Part shown: positions 1-11,029 of the stretch, piece by piece
Layout of the letters: each line of letters starts with the position of its first letter
Position numbering within the stretch: position 1 is the first letter of the stretch
DNA from: Davidsoniella eucalypti
Lineage: Eukaryota > Ascomycota > Sordariomycetes > Microascales > Ceratocystidaceae
Direction: 5' to 3'
Length of the DNA: 64,000 nucleotides
Assembly: GCA_004009845.1 (NCBI GenBank)
Contig: RMBW01000006.1
Span: forward strand, 248,001-312,000
Notes under the pieces: model-generated
The model's input: only the letters and a program-made list of their open reading frames with translations
Told to the model about the DNA's origin: nothing
Database searches by the model: none
Made by a program: the position numbers and the translations under genes

Positions 1-980
1 TGGGCTGACGAGGAGTTGCTTGTCCAGATGGGGGGACAGATTCTATTAGAGACGTTGTTAGTGGGCCTGATACTGAAACAAGGTACGTATTTTGATGGTT
101 GTAGCTTACCAGTAGCCGGTTTTTTCTCACGACCGCGGGGGATTTCGCGGAGTTCGTATTGCGGCAGTTCTTCGAGTGGGCACTCTCTAGCAAACCATTC
201 CAATGCCTCTTCCAAGCCCCATACGCTATCCTTGGCAGTCAAGTTTGGGTCCAGGTTGAGATCCAGGGCTGCCTTCACGGCAAGATGGATCTTTTCTTCA
301 ACGAATCCCAGCCCAGTAAGCACCTGCTCCAGAGTCCAGAGTCGTATAGATAGAACATCTTCCAGCTGGGCCTTTGATGTCGAAGCCGAAGATTGTGCAG
401 ACGATGATGACGAGCCATGGCCTGATCCAAAGCGTTTCTCAGCCAGGATCAAGTCCATCACGCGGTCGACAATTTCCTGTGGCAGCCATTTCTGGCTGTT
501 AATCGGGTCTGCCTGACCGCGCAACAGGCGCCGGTCTGTCTCCAGACGGCCCTGCTGGCGATTAGCATCACGGCGTACTTTGACGGCATTCTGGTCAACA
601 AGGATCTGCAGCTCAGATTCTTCCAGCTGGGCTGCAAATTCTTCGGCCGTTAGTTCGGATACGGGAGCAGAAGTGCCGATGGCAGCGGTAGCACCAGTTG
701 CGATGGAAGCGGAAGTGGATGCAGATGGGCCGATACCACTACCGGAGTTGGTCGTCTTTGTTCTAGCCTTAGCTCCGACTTCTGTACCAGCGGAAGCAGG
801 CTTTCCGCCAGTGGCAGATACGGTTGTAGAACTACCTTTGGCTCCGGTTTCAGCGCCAGCATCTGCAGGCTTGGTACCTTCGAGGTCCACAGCTTCGACT
901 CGGGGCTTTGACGCGATAGAAGTGGTAGCGAAGCCGCGGGCGGGGTTGCTCTTAGCGGGCTTTTTCTTTTTCGGGGCCAT
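1..980 (-). CDS. DHX29/Ucp12-type ATP-dependent RNA helicase, N-terminal part (runs off window)
   Basis: The ATG is at 980 and begins MAPKKKKPAKSNPARGF, a lysine-rich start followed by a 'FATTSIASKP' stretch that I associate with the large fungal DEAH-box helicases related to DHX29/DHX57 and S. pombe Ucp12. The first exon (980-110) encodes about 290 residues: an Ala/Thr/Ser-rich linker, a Glu-rich helix around residue 105-125, and a UBA-like helical segment near residues 215-285. A GTAAGC donor at 109, a CACTAAC branch point and a TAATAG acceptor ending at 43 give a 67-nt intron, after which the frame stays open to the window edge. The helicase core (motifs I-VI) would lie outside the window, so the enzyme assignment rests on the N-terminus alone. 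It is transcribed divergently from the phospholipase-like gene. The same region would also read through without splicing, so the intron is inferred. Confidence 0.6.
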   Translation of the reverse strand, partial: MAPKKKKPAKSNPARGFATTSIASKPRVEAVDLEGTKPADAGAETGAKGSSTTVSATGGKPASAGTEVGAKARTKTTNSGSGIGPSASTSASIATGATAAIGTSAPVSELTAEEFAAQLEESELQILVDQNAVKVRRDANRQQGRLETDRRLLRGQADPINSQKWLPQEIVDRVMDLILAEKRFGSGHGSSSSSAQSSASTSKAQLEDVLSIRLWTLEQVLTGLGFVEEKIHLAVKAALDLNLDPNLTAKDSVWGLEEALEWFARECPLEELPQYELREIPRGREKKPATGKLQPSKYVPCFSIRPTNNVSNRICPPIWTSNSSSA

Positions 981-2409
981 TGCAGCTAAAGCAGACAAAT
1001 CAAAAAGAATGAAGAGTGATCTAAGTCGCTCCAATCGAAGGCGGTATCACTGCAATACCCACTGAAGCGAATATCAATGGGATGGGAATAGATCCCGGCA
1101 GTTGGCTCGGCTACGCAATTCTGCAAGACTTGACCAGGCTGCTGGCTAGTGCTAGATAGCTGTGATTGATTTGGGGGGGCACTAAATCGGGTTGAATATG
1201 CCGGTCGATGAGTTGGTCGTACTCAATGATAGACCGATGCCTATGACCAGGTGAGGGCAGTGATAAATCAATAGTTTGCAGGATGGAATGTTCGTTTTCG
1301 ATACAAGGCTGTGGTGACGGCGACGATGGACTTCAACTTGGCCTAGCAAGCAGCTTGGGCATTGGATTATTGAATAGACTAAATGATACTAGAAGGCACC
1401 AGATTAGGTGATGAAGCTCAGCAAAACAATAGCACAAGGGGATTCTTAGATTCTTGAAGATAAGAGCTCTGAAAACAATTCTATTCGTAAGTCCATCAAT
1501 AACTTGACTTGTGATTCTGTTTTGTTTGCAAAGGTGAACTTGAGTCTCGTTTGCCTTGCCTTGGATTTGTTTATTTAGTTAGTGTTACTGCTACTGATCC
1601 CAATTAATTGCACACAAATCAGCCCTAACGGATAAGCCCCACTATTGGGGTTGATAACCCTTGCTAAACCCTATACTTGTAGCTCTTCCTTCTCCAGATT
1701 TCCTTCTTCACAGTAACGACGACGACAGCTGAATCACCGACACTAGAGCTGAGATCGCCATTTGATTTGATACACCCTGCATTGTCCGGCCAGCTTAGTC
1801 GTTAAAAGGACGCTGACTCGTAAGAATAACTGGCCGAGCTGAGCGGGGCGAGTTTTGGAAGCAAGCCTAGCTATAAATCAGGCAGTTTTTGTATGTCTCT
1901 AGTTACTTATTTATTAGTTGCATTTCGACTAGTTCGTATTTGCTGGCCGTTAGTAGCCAGCTGAAAAAAGGGAGTAAGAGTCCAAGAAGTTGCTTGGGCA
2001 TTCCGGCTTGGCGGCGGGCTATATAGAAATACGTATATAGGTAGAGTAGCGGTAAACTATAGTGGAGGCTGGTGAAGCTTATGGAAAAAGTTTAAGTAGC
2101 TATAAAGCTTTTAAAAAGGCTTGATTCCCACCCTTCTTATCTAAGGCCGTTGTTCTCGGACATTTTCATGTTCACCGCTCTCACACCTCGATATCAATCT
2201 TATAGCTATATTCGTACAACGTCCGCCATACTGAGGGAACCAGCTTTGGATTTTCACCATCATTATTAAGTTCTTTGTTCTTCTCTCACTTTAGAACCAA
2301 TAAAGATAATAGTGCAACTCTGCAATTTGTCGAACAACCTTAAATTTACTCTTCCCCCGCCCACTAGCTGCCCTTTGACAAGCTAGTTCTCTCTATCGGC
2401 ATCTCCAAT
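981..2409. other. Divergent intergenic region, no gene seen
   Basis: About 1.4 kb separate the start codons of two divergent genes. I see no long open frame, tRNA or tandem repeat. AT-rich stretches and short TATA-like segments (for example around 2040-2060) lie on the phospholipase side, and an AACCCTA-type motif lies near 1668. It presumably holds both promoters and leaders. Confidence 0.5.
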
Positions 2410-3768
2410 ATGACCAACATCACAATCCGTAACTTGACCTCAAAGTCTTTGAGGCTGGTCAAAATCGACCGCTTCTCGGGCTCTAAAGAGCCAGTTGGCA
2501 CCACATTTGGCAATATGATAGGCACGGTCTCATCATTTCTAAACGCGACTGATTTTTCGCGTACTCGGCTTGTCGTGAATGGCGATGCCAAACACTCACA
2601 GGATACTGAAGTTGACCTCCCAGCTTTTGAGGCACATGAGACCGATATCGCCGTCCCTGATAAACCTAGCCATGAAGTTGTCCGTCTGCATATCGAGCAC
2701 GACGGCAAGAAATATGAGTCTGACGTGCCAAGTCCAAGCAAGAAGAGCCAGGAGCTGCGTGCTGTCGATGGTGGTGAACTCAAGATAACGGCAGTGTATG
2801 TGCGCTCCACGGGGTTAGTAACTCTGTTTTCATCGGCGCAACTAGACCGTTGGATGGGTGAACTGGCAGATGATACCACCTTGACACGCTTGTCTATTCC
2901 TGGTACACACAATAGCCCGACTTGCTATGTGGCGCTACCTAGTGTTCGCTGCCAAGCGGTCGACGTGGCCGACCAACTTGCCAATGGTGTGCGCTTTCTG
3001 GACATTCGCGTCTCGGTAGACGCTGAAAAGAGTGACCTCGCTTTGGTTCACTCTGTATTCCCTATTAGTCTAACTGGAAACAAGTATTTCCAAGACCTGC
3101 TTGACCCCGTGTATTCCTTCTTAGAGAGCAACGCTAGCGAGATAGTTATCATTAGTGTTAAACGTGAGGGTACTGGCAAGGGCACTGATGGAGACCTGGG
3201 CAAGCATATACACGACCGGTATATTCCCGGAAAGCCTGAGCGGTGGTGGACAGAGAACCGTATCCCGTCCCTTGGTGAAGCACGTGGCAAGATCGTGTTG
3301 ATGAGCCGCTTTGGCCCACATGACGACCACAAGGGCCGATGTGGAATCCAGGCGGCCCCATGGCCTGACAACTGTGAGGATGCGTTGGCAGCCGGCGGTC
3401 TTGTGCGCGTGCAGGATTTCTACGAAATATCTGAAAGCACCAACATTGAAAAGAAGCAAAACTTGAGCTGCGCACATCTTGAGCGCGCAGCTGAGTGCGG
3501 CGGAAACGGAGATCACATATTTGTGAACTTCCTTACGGCTAGCAACTTCTTCAATGCCAACTGCTGGCCAGAGCGCATCGCGGCCAAGCTGAATCCGTCG
3601 ATTGTCGAGTATCTGTGCGGATGCCACGGCATCTCAGGCAAAGGACCGAAGCAGCTGGGTGTTGGAGATGGAGCTACGGGTGTCGTTGTGACGGACTGGG
3701 TAGGAGCGAATGGTGACTGGGATCTCGTTCGATGCATTGTCGGCATGAATGCGAAGTTGGTAAGATAG
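2410..3768 (+). CDS. PI-PLC X-domain-like phosphodiesterase (PLC-like)
   Basis: A single uninterrupted frame encodes 452 residues. Residues 1-135 form a beta-rich N-terminal domain beginning MTNITIRNLTSKSLRL. From about residue 158 the sequence is a PLC-like phosphodiesterase TIM barrel: LSIPGTHNS with His167, VRFLDIR with Asp198 and Arg200, and ALVHS with His214. These match the two catalytic histidines and metal/substrate-binding residues of bacterial-type PI-PLC X domains. A second conserved block, 'IPSLGEARGKIVLMSRF', sits near residues 285-301. No signal peptide or transmembrane segment is visible, so a cytosolic or peripheral-membrane enzyme is most likely. The substrate cannot be told from sequence; phosphatidylinositol or a glycerophosphodiester is inferred from the family. 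The absence of introns is unusual beside its intron-bearing neighbours. Confidence 0.8.
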   Translation: MTNITIRNLTSKSLRLVKIDRFSGSKEPVGTTFGNMIGTVSSFLNATDFSRTRLVVNGDAKHSQDTEVDLPAFEAHETDIAVPDKPSHEVVRLHIEHDGKKYESDVPSPSKKSQELRAVDGGELKITAVYVRSTGLVTLFSSAQLDRWMGELADDTTLTRLSIPGTHNSPTCYVALPSVRCQAVDVADQLANGVRFLDIRVSVDAEKSDLALVHSVFPISLTGNKYFQDLLDPVYSFLESNASEIVIISVKREGTGKGTDGDLGKHIHDRYIPGKPERWWTENRIPSLGEARGKIVLMSRFGPHDDHKGRCGIQAAPWPDNCEDALAAGGLVRVQDFYEISESTNIEKKQNLSCAHLERAAECGGNGDHIFVNFLTASNFFNANCWPERIAAKLNPSIVEYLCGCHGISGKGPKQLGVGDGATGVVVTDWVGANGDWDLVRCIVGMNAKLVR

Positions 3769-4139
3769 AGAATCAAGTAGTAGTGGTAGCAGCAGATTCA
3801 GATAATGGTAATGGATTGAGCATTTGTATGGTCATTGTAGTAGTATCAAATCACTTTTGTCTATCAGAAAAGGCCCAGCAAGCAGGGCAACCGCAGATCA
3901 TCGGCTGCCAAGCGAGCAATTACCGAGCGAAGCCAGTCGCACGACATCAATGCAGGATTCCGAATATGCAGATGTTCTGTTTGTCGAAAAATAGGAAAAG
4001 AAAGAAGAAGACGAAATAAAAACAAACATAATGAAGAAAACCAAAGAAATAACTCCCGAACCGTGCAACGTCCCAAACCTCTGTGTAACATAAAAATAAA
4101 GTAACTGCCTCCACAATACCAATAACGTGATCAGTTGAT
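3769..4139. other. Convergent 3' intergenic region
   Basis: This 371-nt gap lies between the stop codons of the phospholipase-like gene and mtd1. It contains A-rich stretches on the plus strand (about 3995-4030) that read as T-rich on the other strand. No gene is seen; it should carry both 3'UTRs and polyadenylation sites. Confidence 0.5.
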
Positions 4140-5302
4140 TTACGCCTCGGTCTTCTTCTCCTCGATAGTCTTTTCCTCGGTCTTGTTGGTGATGCAGCGC
4201 TGAAGGAGTAGTTAGTACGTCAGGTTTCTTCTTATATGCTTTTGTCAGCGATACTTACCAGTAGGTTGCGTAGCAGCATGGCGATAGTGACCTTGCCGAC
4301 CGAAGGCACATAGATAGAGGCGCGCTCCTTGATGGCCGGGCCGTCGAAGTTGCGGTAAGATGAGAAGTTGATGCACACGGCACCCTCCCGAATCAGATCA
4401 GTAGGGATCTTAAACGACTCGACAGGCACACCACCGATGATAACATCACTTAGTGGCAGGACATCCTTCAGGGCCCAGCCCTCCTTGTCGTGGACCTGGT
4501 GGCGCTTTTGGCGGATGCCCTGGCCACGGGTGAATAGTTGGACACCGGTGATATCGACTGAGTAGACAGTGGCACCATCGTTGGCCAGTAGCGCAGCCAA
4601 TGGGCGGCCGTTAACCTCGGAGCGGTTAATGACGGTGATGGTCTTGCCGTACAGGCGGTTGCCGTAGGCCAGCAGCGGGTTGTAAAGTTGCAGATGCTCC
4701 ATGATCTTAACGACGGCTAGTGGCGTGCAAGGAAGGATGGACTTCTTGGTGTTGGATGGCGCATCGAGGAAGCGCACGTTGTAGTACATGTTCTTTAAGT
4801 AAGTGTGGCACAGGCCCTCGACGTCCTTGTTCAACGAGACGGACTCCTGGATGTACTTGTCGTGCATGAGGTTTCCGGGGAAGATGGGGTAGTAGACAAG
4901 GATGCCGTCTACATTGTTGTCTTCGTTGGCTTCGAGGATGCGCTCTTCGAGATCCTCTTTGTCGACCTTGCGCAGCTCGAAAGCGAAGCCACTGCACCGA
5001 GATTGTTAGCAAGTCATGGTAAACAGCAAACGGTCGATAACCCAGACTTACTTCTCCTCGAATGTCTTCTTGGACCACTCGGCGTACTGTATGGCATGGG
5101 GGTCCTCGTTGGCAAGGAAAGCAACCAGCAAAGGCGTTCTGCCGAGCTCCTCGAGGCTCTTGTGCACCTCCGACAGCAAGTTCTTAGCAATGCTGTTGGC
5201 GAGAATGGTCTTGCAGGCCAAGGGAGCCAGACTAGCCGACGACAAGGGGCCAGCCTCGACGGCGGCGGGGGTAGGGACGGTGATGGTGTTGGTGTTGGGC
5301 AT
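4140..5302 (-). CDS. mtd1: NAD-dependent 5,10-methylenetetrahydrofolate dehydrogenase
   Basis: Cytosolic one-carbon enzyme oxidising 5,10-methylene-THF to methenyl-THF with NAD+. Three exons: 5302-5052, 4991-4259 and 4199-4140. Introns have GTAAGT donors, TGCTAAC/ACTAAC branch points and CAG acceptors; the joined frame is 347 residues, close to the family size. Visible blocks are YAEWSKKTFEE near residue 73 (substrate side), ILVYYPIFP at 114-122, PCTPLAVVKIMEHL at 171-184, and the Rossmann segment INRSEVNGRPLAALLANDGA at 205-224, followed by SDVIIGGVP and CINFSSYRNFD. The residue after SEV is Asn, where relatives I recall have Val. The C-terminus is a short Lys/Glu-rich tail supplied by the 60-nt last exon. 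The gene is divergent from mms19 across a 1-kb promoter region. Confidence 0.92.
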
Positions 5303-6340
5303 GGCGATGACGATTAGAGGCTGAGAGGTTTAGTATTCGGTGAAGATTACGGCGACGAGAGGGAAGTGGAGAGGCCCAAATGAGAGTGTCGGAGTTGAGA
5401 GAAGCAAAGGAGGCTTGAAATATGTACAGCTACTGACAAGCAAAAGACACAAGTATAAAAAGAAGAAGAAAATTAAGGCTTTAGTAGGCGGGCCGTGACG
5501 CCGAAGCCCGGAGACGGTCTAAGTTTTATAGGCCATATAAGCCAGAGCTAGAATCACACCCTAGCAGTTACTCGTTAACAGCCTGCAGAACGTAGGCAAT
5601 TACTCAAAGTTGCCCACCCCCCCACATTGAGCCAGATTTTTTTTTTTTAAATCGGTAGTGACATCGTCTCTTGCCTGAAACGGTAAGTGCTCGGTTCAAC
5701 CGCAACGCGCCAGCTTCTGATTGGCTCGATAAGGGCTCACCGCTTACAGCGATGAAATATTCTGCCAGGACCCCTCCATACAGGCCCTGCCACCACTTTG
5801 ACTCTTTTTTTGATTCCCGATGATAAGAATGTCGAGCTAGCCCATAGCACTAACCGATTTATCATCCAGTCCTAGATGATACAGTGCCAGGCGGCAGAAT
5901 TTAAGAGATTGCAGGCGACCAGTCATAGGCCAGGCATGAGCAATATATGTGTGATCATATGCAAGTGCAAGTGCAAGTGCAACTCTACTACATCAACAAT
6001 TGATAAACACCACAGGCATCTCTTGGAAAAATCAGGCCTTCCGCTGTTCTGCTCTCTTTTGCTCTCTTCTGTCTTCTGGCCTTTTCTTGCCTCGTTCATT
6101 CGCCCCAGCCTATTGCTCCAGACCCCAGCAAGTGCCGTTCTCGTCCCGCTAAACAAACAAACGTTGCAACCAAAACAAGGCCGTAGCTCTAGATCTGCAT
6201 ATACCTGGCTGTATATTCACATCTGCTAGTTCGGGGATTCTCATATCTCACCCAGAGACACTCGCTCTCAGGCTTGCTCAGACTTGGCCTTGCCTCTTGT
6301 CCGACCGTCCCCCAGCCTAGTTATCTGTGTACTCTCTATC
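5303..6340. promoter_or_regulatory. Divergent promoter region mtd1 / mms19
   Basis: About 1 kb between two divergent start codons. An inverted CCAAT box (ATTGG) lies at 5720-5724, a poly-T run at 5639-5648, and a small tandem repeat at 5961-5982. The last 150 nt before the mms19 ATG are C/T-rich, as expected for a fungal leader. No gene is supported. Confidence 0.5.
5961..5982 (+). repeat. Hexanucleotide tandem repeat (GCAAGT)3.7
   Basis: Three perfect GCAAGT units plus GCAA, in the shared mtd1/mms19 upstream region. Confidence 0.9.
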
Positions 6341-9300
6341 ATGGCCGACTTCGACCAGCTGGCCCTCAAGTTCGTACTTGAGGATGAGCATCCAGTGCGC
6401 GATGCCCTGGCCGCCGAAGCCGCCGCAGGTAAGACATCAAGCCTATATCCCGTTCTTTTACTGTCCCATGGCTCGGAACACTCTCTGGCACGCATCATCG
6501 TCGTTCGTTTCTAGGCTTCGTGTTCTCTGGAACTTCAACTGCCGCAAGCGAGGGGCGCGTGCACTTGCTGTTACTTGGTTGTCCCGTTTCTTGCTCCCCT
6601 TGTTTAATCTACGTCGCTTGCCGCTGCTAATCTTTTCTCTCCCCCCCCCGCCCGAGTAGCTATCAAGGCCTCGCCAAGAGCTTCCAATCCCGTGCGCAAA
6701 TGGGTCGAGAGTGTGAGGCCGTGGATTCTTGGCGACGACGCCGAGGCAGGTTCAGGCGACCGCATCGCCAGAGCACGAGGTATTTACTTCCCTAGGCTCT
6801 AGACCCTCTTGTCTATCTTCATGCATTCGCTTCCAGCATCTGCTGCCGCTCTGACATCACAGCTAACCGCCTCAAATCCCGTCACCAGCCCTGGACTTTC
6901 TCTCTACCACGCTGCGGCTTCTCGGCAAGGACTTCCTGCGCCTTGACCAACGTAAGCAGACATCCGCGTTCTTCCCGATCCCTGTCATGTCCGTTGTTCT
7001 CTCGCTCACCGCATTCTTGCTTGTCCGTCTTTAGTTAGAGTGCTGATTGCCTACTTCAGCTCCATGTTCACCATTGACCACCGGAGTGGCATCCTGCCCT
7101 CGTCAAAGGCACTGACCACCTTGACTACCATGAAGTCCTTCCCGCCTGATGCTGCTTCCGGTATGCTTCACGCTGTGTGCGCCATGGGCGACGACTTCCG
7201 CGATCAGATCCCCGTCACTCGTCTGGCTGTCTATGACTTCTTCACTACCTGCGTAACTGACACACGCATCGCCGCCAACCTGCGCTCTGTACAGGCCGGC
7301 GACCCCGTCTTCATCAAGGAGATGATAGCCATGTGTCACTCTGAGCGTGACCCCAAAAACATTATACGCTGGTTTGGCTTGCTGGCCATCTTCCTCAAAG
7401 ACTTTGCGCCGCCCAAGGACCTATGCCAAGAAATCTTCACCGCCTTCTCTGCCTATTTCCCCATCTCCCTGCGAGCTTCCCAAAGCCCGGCCGGAATTAC
7501 GGCCGATGATCTGAAACTTGCGCTTAGAGAATGCTTTACAGCAAGCTCTGAGATGGCTCCCCACGCCTTCCCGTTTCTGCTGAGTAAAATCGAACAGGGG
7601 ACTGGTGTGACGGTCAATGTCAAGGTAGGATGGAATGAGTTCCGCTTTCTTCAGTCCCATGCTAATGTTACTACCCCCCCTAGCTTGATATCCTGCGCAC
7701 TTTAGATGCAGCAATCAACCACTACGACAACCCCAAGACCAACATTGCACCCTACGCTGACCGCATCTGGAGTGCCCTCAAGTACGAAGTACGCAACGGC
7801 GACGTCGACGACACCATCGATGCCACACTTGATCTCTTCACTACCCTCGCCAAGAAGCTAGAAAACGACGACCTCCAAACCTTTGCGCTCTCGATTCTTC
7901 GTGAATGTACCGATGATCTCAGCAGTTCGACATACGCCGCTGGCGCTGGAAAGCTCTTGGTAGCGCTGATGCGCGCCAAGTTTGCAGCCTTTGCTCCCCT
8001 CGTTGCGCCGACTGTGAATCACATCAAAGATACTCTTCGCCACACCAAATCTCCAGATCATGCATCGGCTCTATTAACGCTACTAAGCTCAGTTCTAGCT
8101 ATCCGGCTCCTATATCTCCAGCGGCCAGAGGGTGCCTCTGATGAAGAACTGCTTGTTTTCAAGGCCGTTGACCCTACATTTTCCAGTCTATATGATACAA
8201 CACTCAAGAAGCTACTTGCAGAAAGATCAGAGATCAACAAGGACTCTATCCGTGCTCTAGGTCTTTTGGTCTCACAGCCTTCAGCTACCGACAGCGGCCT
8301 TCTTCTATCCGCGGAAACCTGCCAGGCCATCTCTACAGAACTCTCCAGCATGCTTGTTGAGCCTACTTACATTTCAGACGATGTAATGCAAGATATTGTC
8401 GAGGCCATGCAGAGAATATCCGTATCATGGCCTGTTGGATATGGTCAGTTGGTAGATTCTGCTCTCAGTGCTGGCCGTAGCGGCATCGCTAGTGACGTAT
8501 TTGTGGCTCTGACCTCGCGTGTTGCGTTTATTGGTTGCTCAGGCTTGCCACAGTCTGGATCTACCTATGCTCATTTCCTTCTCATTGTGTCACGCCTACT
8601 CAATGCGCTAGACTCTGAAATCACGGCAGCTCAAAAGACCGGTGGATTATCACATCCCTCATGGTCTGTCTACCTCACAGCCCTACAAGCAGCATTCATG
8701 AATTTCAGCGACGCATATCACGCCAAGTGGCCCAAAAAGACAGCTCTTGGGCTACCTGAGAACGTCACGAAAGAGACTTGGGTTTCATATGTGCGCACAA
8801 AGTTCCCCAGTCTTGCGACGTCTGAAGGAGAATCTATCCCGGGCTCTGATGCATCAGTCGATGTGTCTGCTGAAGGTTCTGATGCTGTTAACATTGATAT
8901 CCTCCTTATAGGCATGTACGCCGTTTACAGTCTATTCCGTCGGGTTCTGTCTGCAACATCTGGCCAAATATCTCTGGCCAAGCCATTTGACGACAGATCA
9001 GATTCCAGTCGCAGATTTACTTTTTTCCTGGGTCAGTTTACGACTTATATCATTGGCGAACTCACTGAAAGTCAACAAAAGCTTCTCGCCTTGCACGAAA
9101 ATGTCTTTGTTCTTTTCCACAGTGAAGTCTCATCGGCTCTTCTGGATCCATCGTCGACTGTTGGCGCTCGTCTTCCTATTTGCTTGGAGCAGTCTACCAG
9201 TGTACTTCAAGCTCTGCGTCCAAAGGTCGTCTCCGAGCTCTTCACCGCCGGTGGGATCGGCGAGAGCATCATTGCTGAGAGCCTCGAGGCATCTGTGTCT

Positions 9301-10194
9301 AACCCCTCGCCAGATCGTGCCTATTGGCTTACTGTTTTAGCCAACAAGCATGCCTTTGAGAAGAGCCCCCAACTTTTATCTTTGCTGGAGTCAAAAATAA
9401 CACTGATTTCTACCTCATCTGACCAACAGGAGAGTGTTACCAATGCTGTCTATGGTCTACTCGCCGGTGCTCTACGACGCTACACGGGATCTGCACTTTC
9501 TTCCACTCTAGCAACACTACGCACTCTACCAGTTAACCCTGCCTTTGGATCAACATACTCGGTTTGGTTCGATTACCTGTTTTCACCCAAGCCACGCCTT
9601 TCCAAGGCCTTCCACGGCCAGACAAAGCCTACATGGACACAACGTGCTTACATCGAGATCCTTGCTCCCATGCTAAAGGAATCAGCATTACCCAGACGAT
9701 TTGACAGCACCACTGACGACAATGTCGCCCAACAGAAGCACGCTGCCGAACAAGCTACCATTGCCGTTCTCGCAGCTGTAAAGCATCTCAACTTTGCTGT
9801 ATATGGCGACGACGATGCCCCAGCCCTCGTACGTACAGCCCTGGCTGCCCTCAGCACGATTCCCCTCTCCGTAATCGCGGCACCAGCCCTAGCTGTCCTT
9901 GAGAATATCATGACTGCCAGTCCCACGCTGCTCGAAGGTCATTCCAAGAGTGTCATTCAAGTCTGTCTACGTGTGATAACTACGGATACGCCTACACATG
10001 TGCCCCCTCTAGCGCGCAAGTCAGCATTAGTACTATTAAGTCAAATGCCGGATAAATTCGATCATAGGCACCTAGCAGATATGGCGTCACGTGTTAAGCG
10101 AAATCTAGCTGTCGCATCCGGAGATAAAGTCCGTCTTGTTCGTGGAGCAGCTATCAAAGCACGTAGATCATGGTTTGAAGTTGATGCATCTTAA
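6341..10194 (+). CDS. mms19: MMS19/MET18 cytosolic iron-sulfur cluster assembly (CIA) targeting protein
   Basis: HEAT-repeat scaffold of the CIA targeting complex, delivering Fe-S clusters to DNA repair, replication and TFIIH proteins. Five exons: 6341-6428, 6660-6779, 6889-6951, 7035-7624 and 7684-10194, joining in frame to 1,123 residues, near the usual 1,000-1,100. The start ATG gives MADFDQLALKFVLEDE. The N-terminal MMS19 domain occupies about residues 60-320, with the family-typical stretches ERDPKNIIRWFGLLAIF, then AYFPISLRASQSPAGI, then APHAFPFLLSKIEQ and LDILRTLDAAINHY. The C-terminal HEAT domain covers roughly residues 560-1,100 and ends with arm repeats such as DKFDHRHLADMASRVKR. 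Introns 1-3 are clustered in the first 700 nt, leaving one very large last exon. No transmembrane segments are visible. Assignment rests on the conserved N-terminal blocks and overall size. Confidence 0.88.
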
Positions 10195-11029
10195 ACTTAG
10201 TTCAAGGCATACAAAATTTCGAAGTATAGGTATTATTCATGGAAAAAACAATACTGTATTATTATCATATATCAGTTGGTTCAAGGTAAGGAAGGGGTAA
10301 AAAGACTGTTTATATATGAATGGAACCAACTTATAAATATATGACTTAGACAAGTTATGTAGATATTGCCATGCCTAGTTCAATATACAAGTCATATATG
10401 AAAAATGGATGACATAAAACATCTTTCAAAACTTAAGAACGATGATAAATGATAAATGATGTGATATATGAGTAAATATACGGTGCATTTTAATGTTTCT
10501 ATTATTGGAACTTGTTGCCTATGGAAAGCTACCGAATTAAATCCAGAAGAAATTAAAACAAATGTGACGGGAAGGGAATTTTAAGCAAAAGGAAACTTAA
10601 CCCCGTAGATACAAGAAAATAAAGTTTGTCAGCAAGTTGTAACTTAAGATTGACCATCATTAGGCCCCTTATATGACAGCAAAATCACACAAACTCCCCA
10701 TTTAAAAAGGAATCAGAGATGAAAAAGAAATAAACAAACAGATAAACAAACCACATTTTGAAACTAAGCAAATGTGTGCAAACGATATAAGCAAAAGAAA
10801 AGAGATAAAGAGAAGAATGGTAAGTAATACGGATTTAGGGGAAAGCAAAAAAAGCTTCGAAACCAGTCATTGGAGGAGTTGACGTGGGCGCTTGTCTAGC
10901 GTCAGATGAAAAGTTATGATCAATGAGAAAAGAAAACTCGAGCAATGAGGAGGGAAAAGAAAGGAATGAAGAGGAAGAAGAAGGGGAAATACACCTAGGC
11001 AAGCTAGGAAAGGAAACGAAAAACAAAGA
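10195..11029. other. Convergent 3' intergenic region, AT-rich
   Basis: 835 nt of A-rich sequence between the stops of mms19 and the NUFIP1-like gene. It contains a short GATAAAT duplication near 10441-10458. No open frame with recognisable content is present. Confidence 0.5.

Noticed and set aside
4805..5317. 170-codon plus-strand frame
   Set aside because: Antisense shadow of mtd1 exons, crossing its intron.
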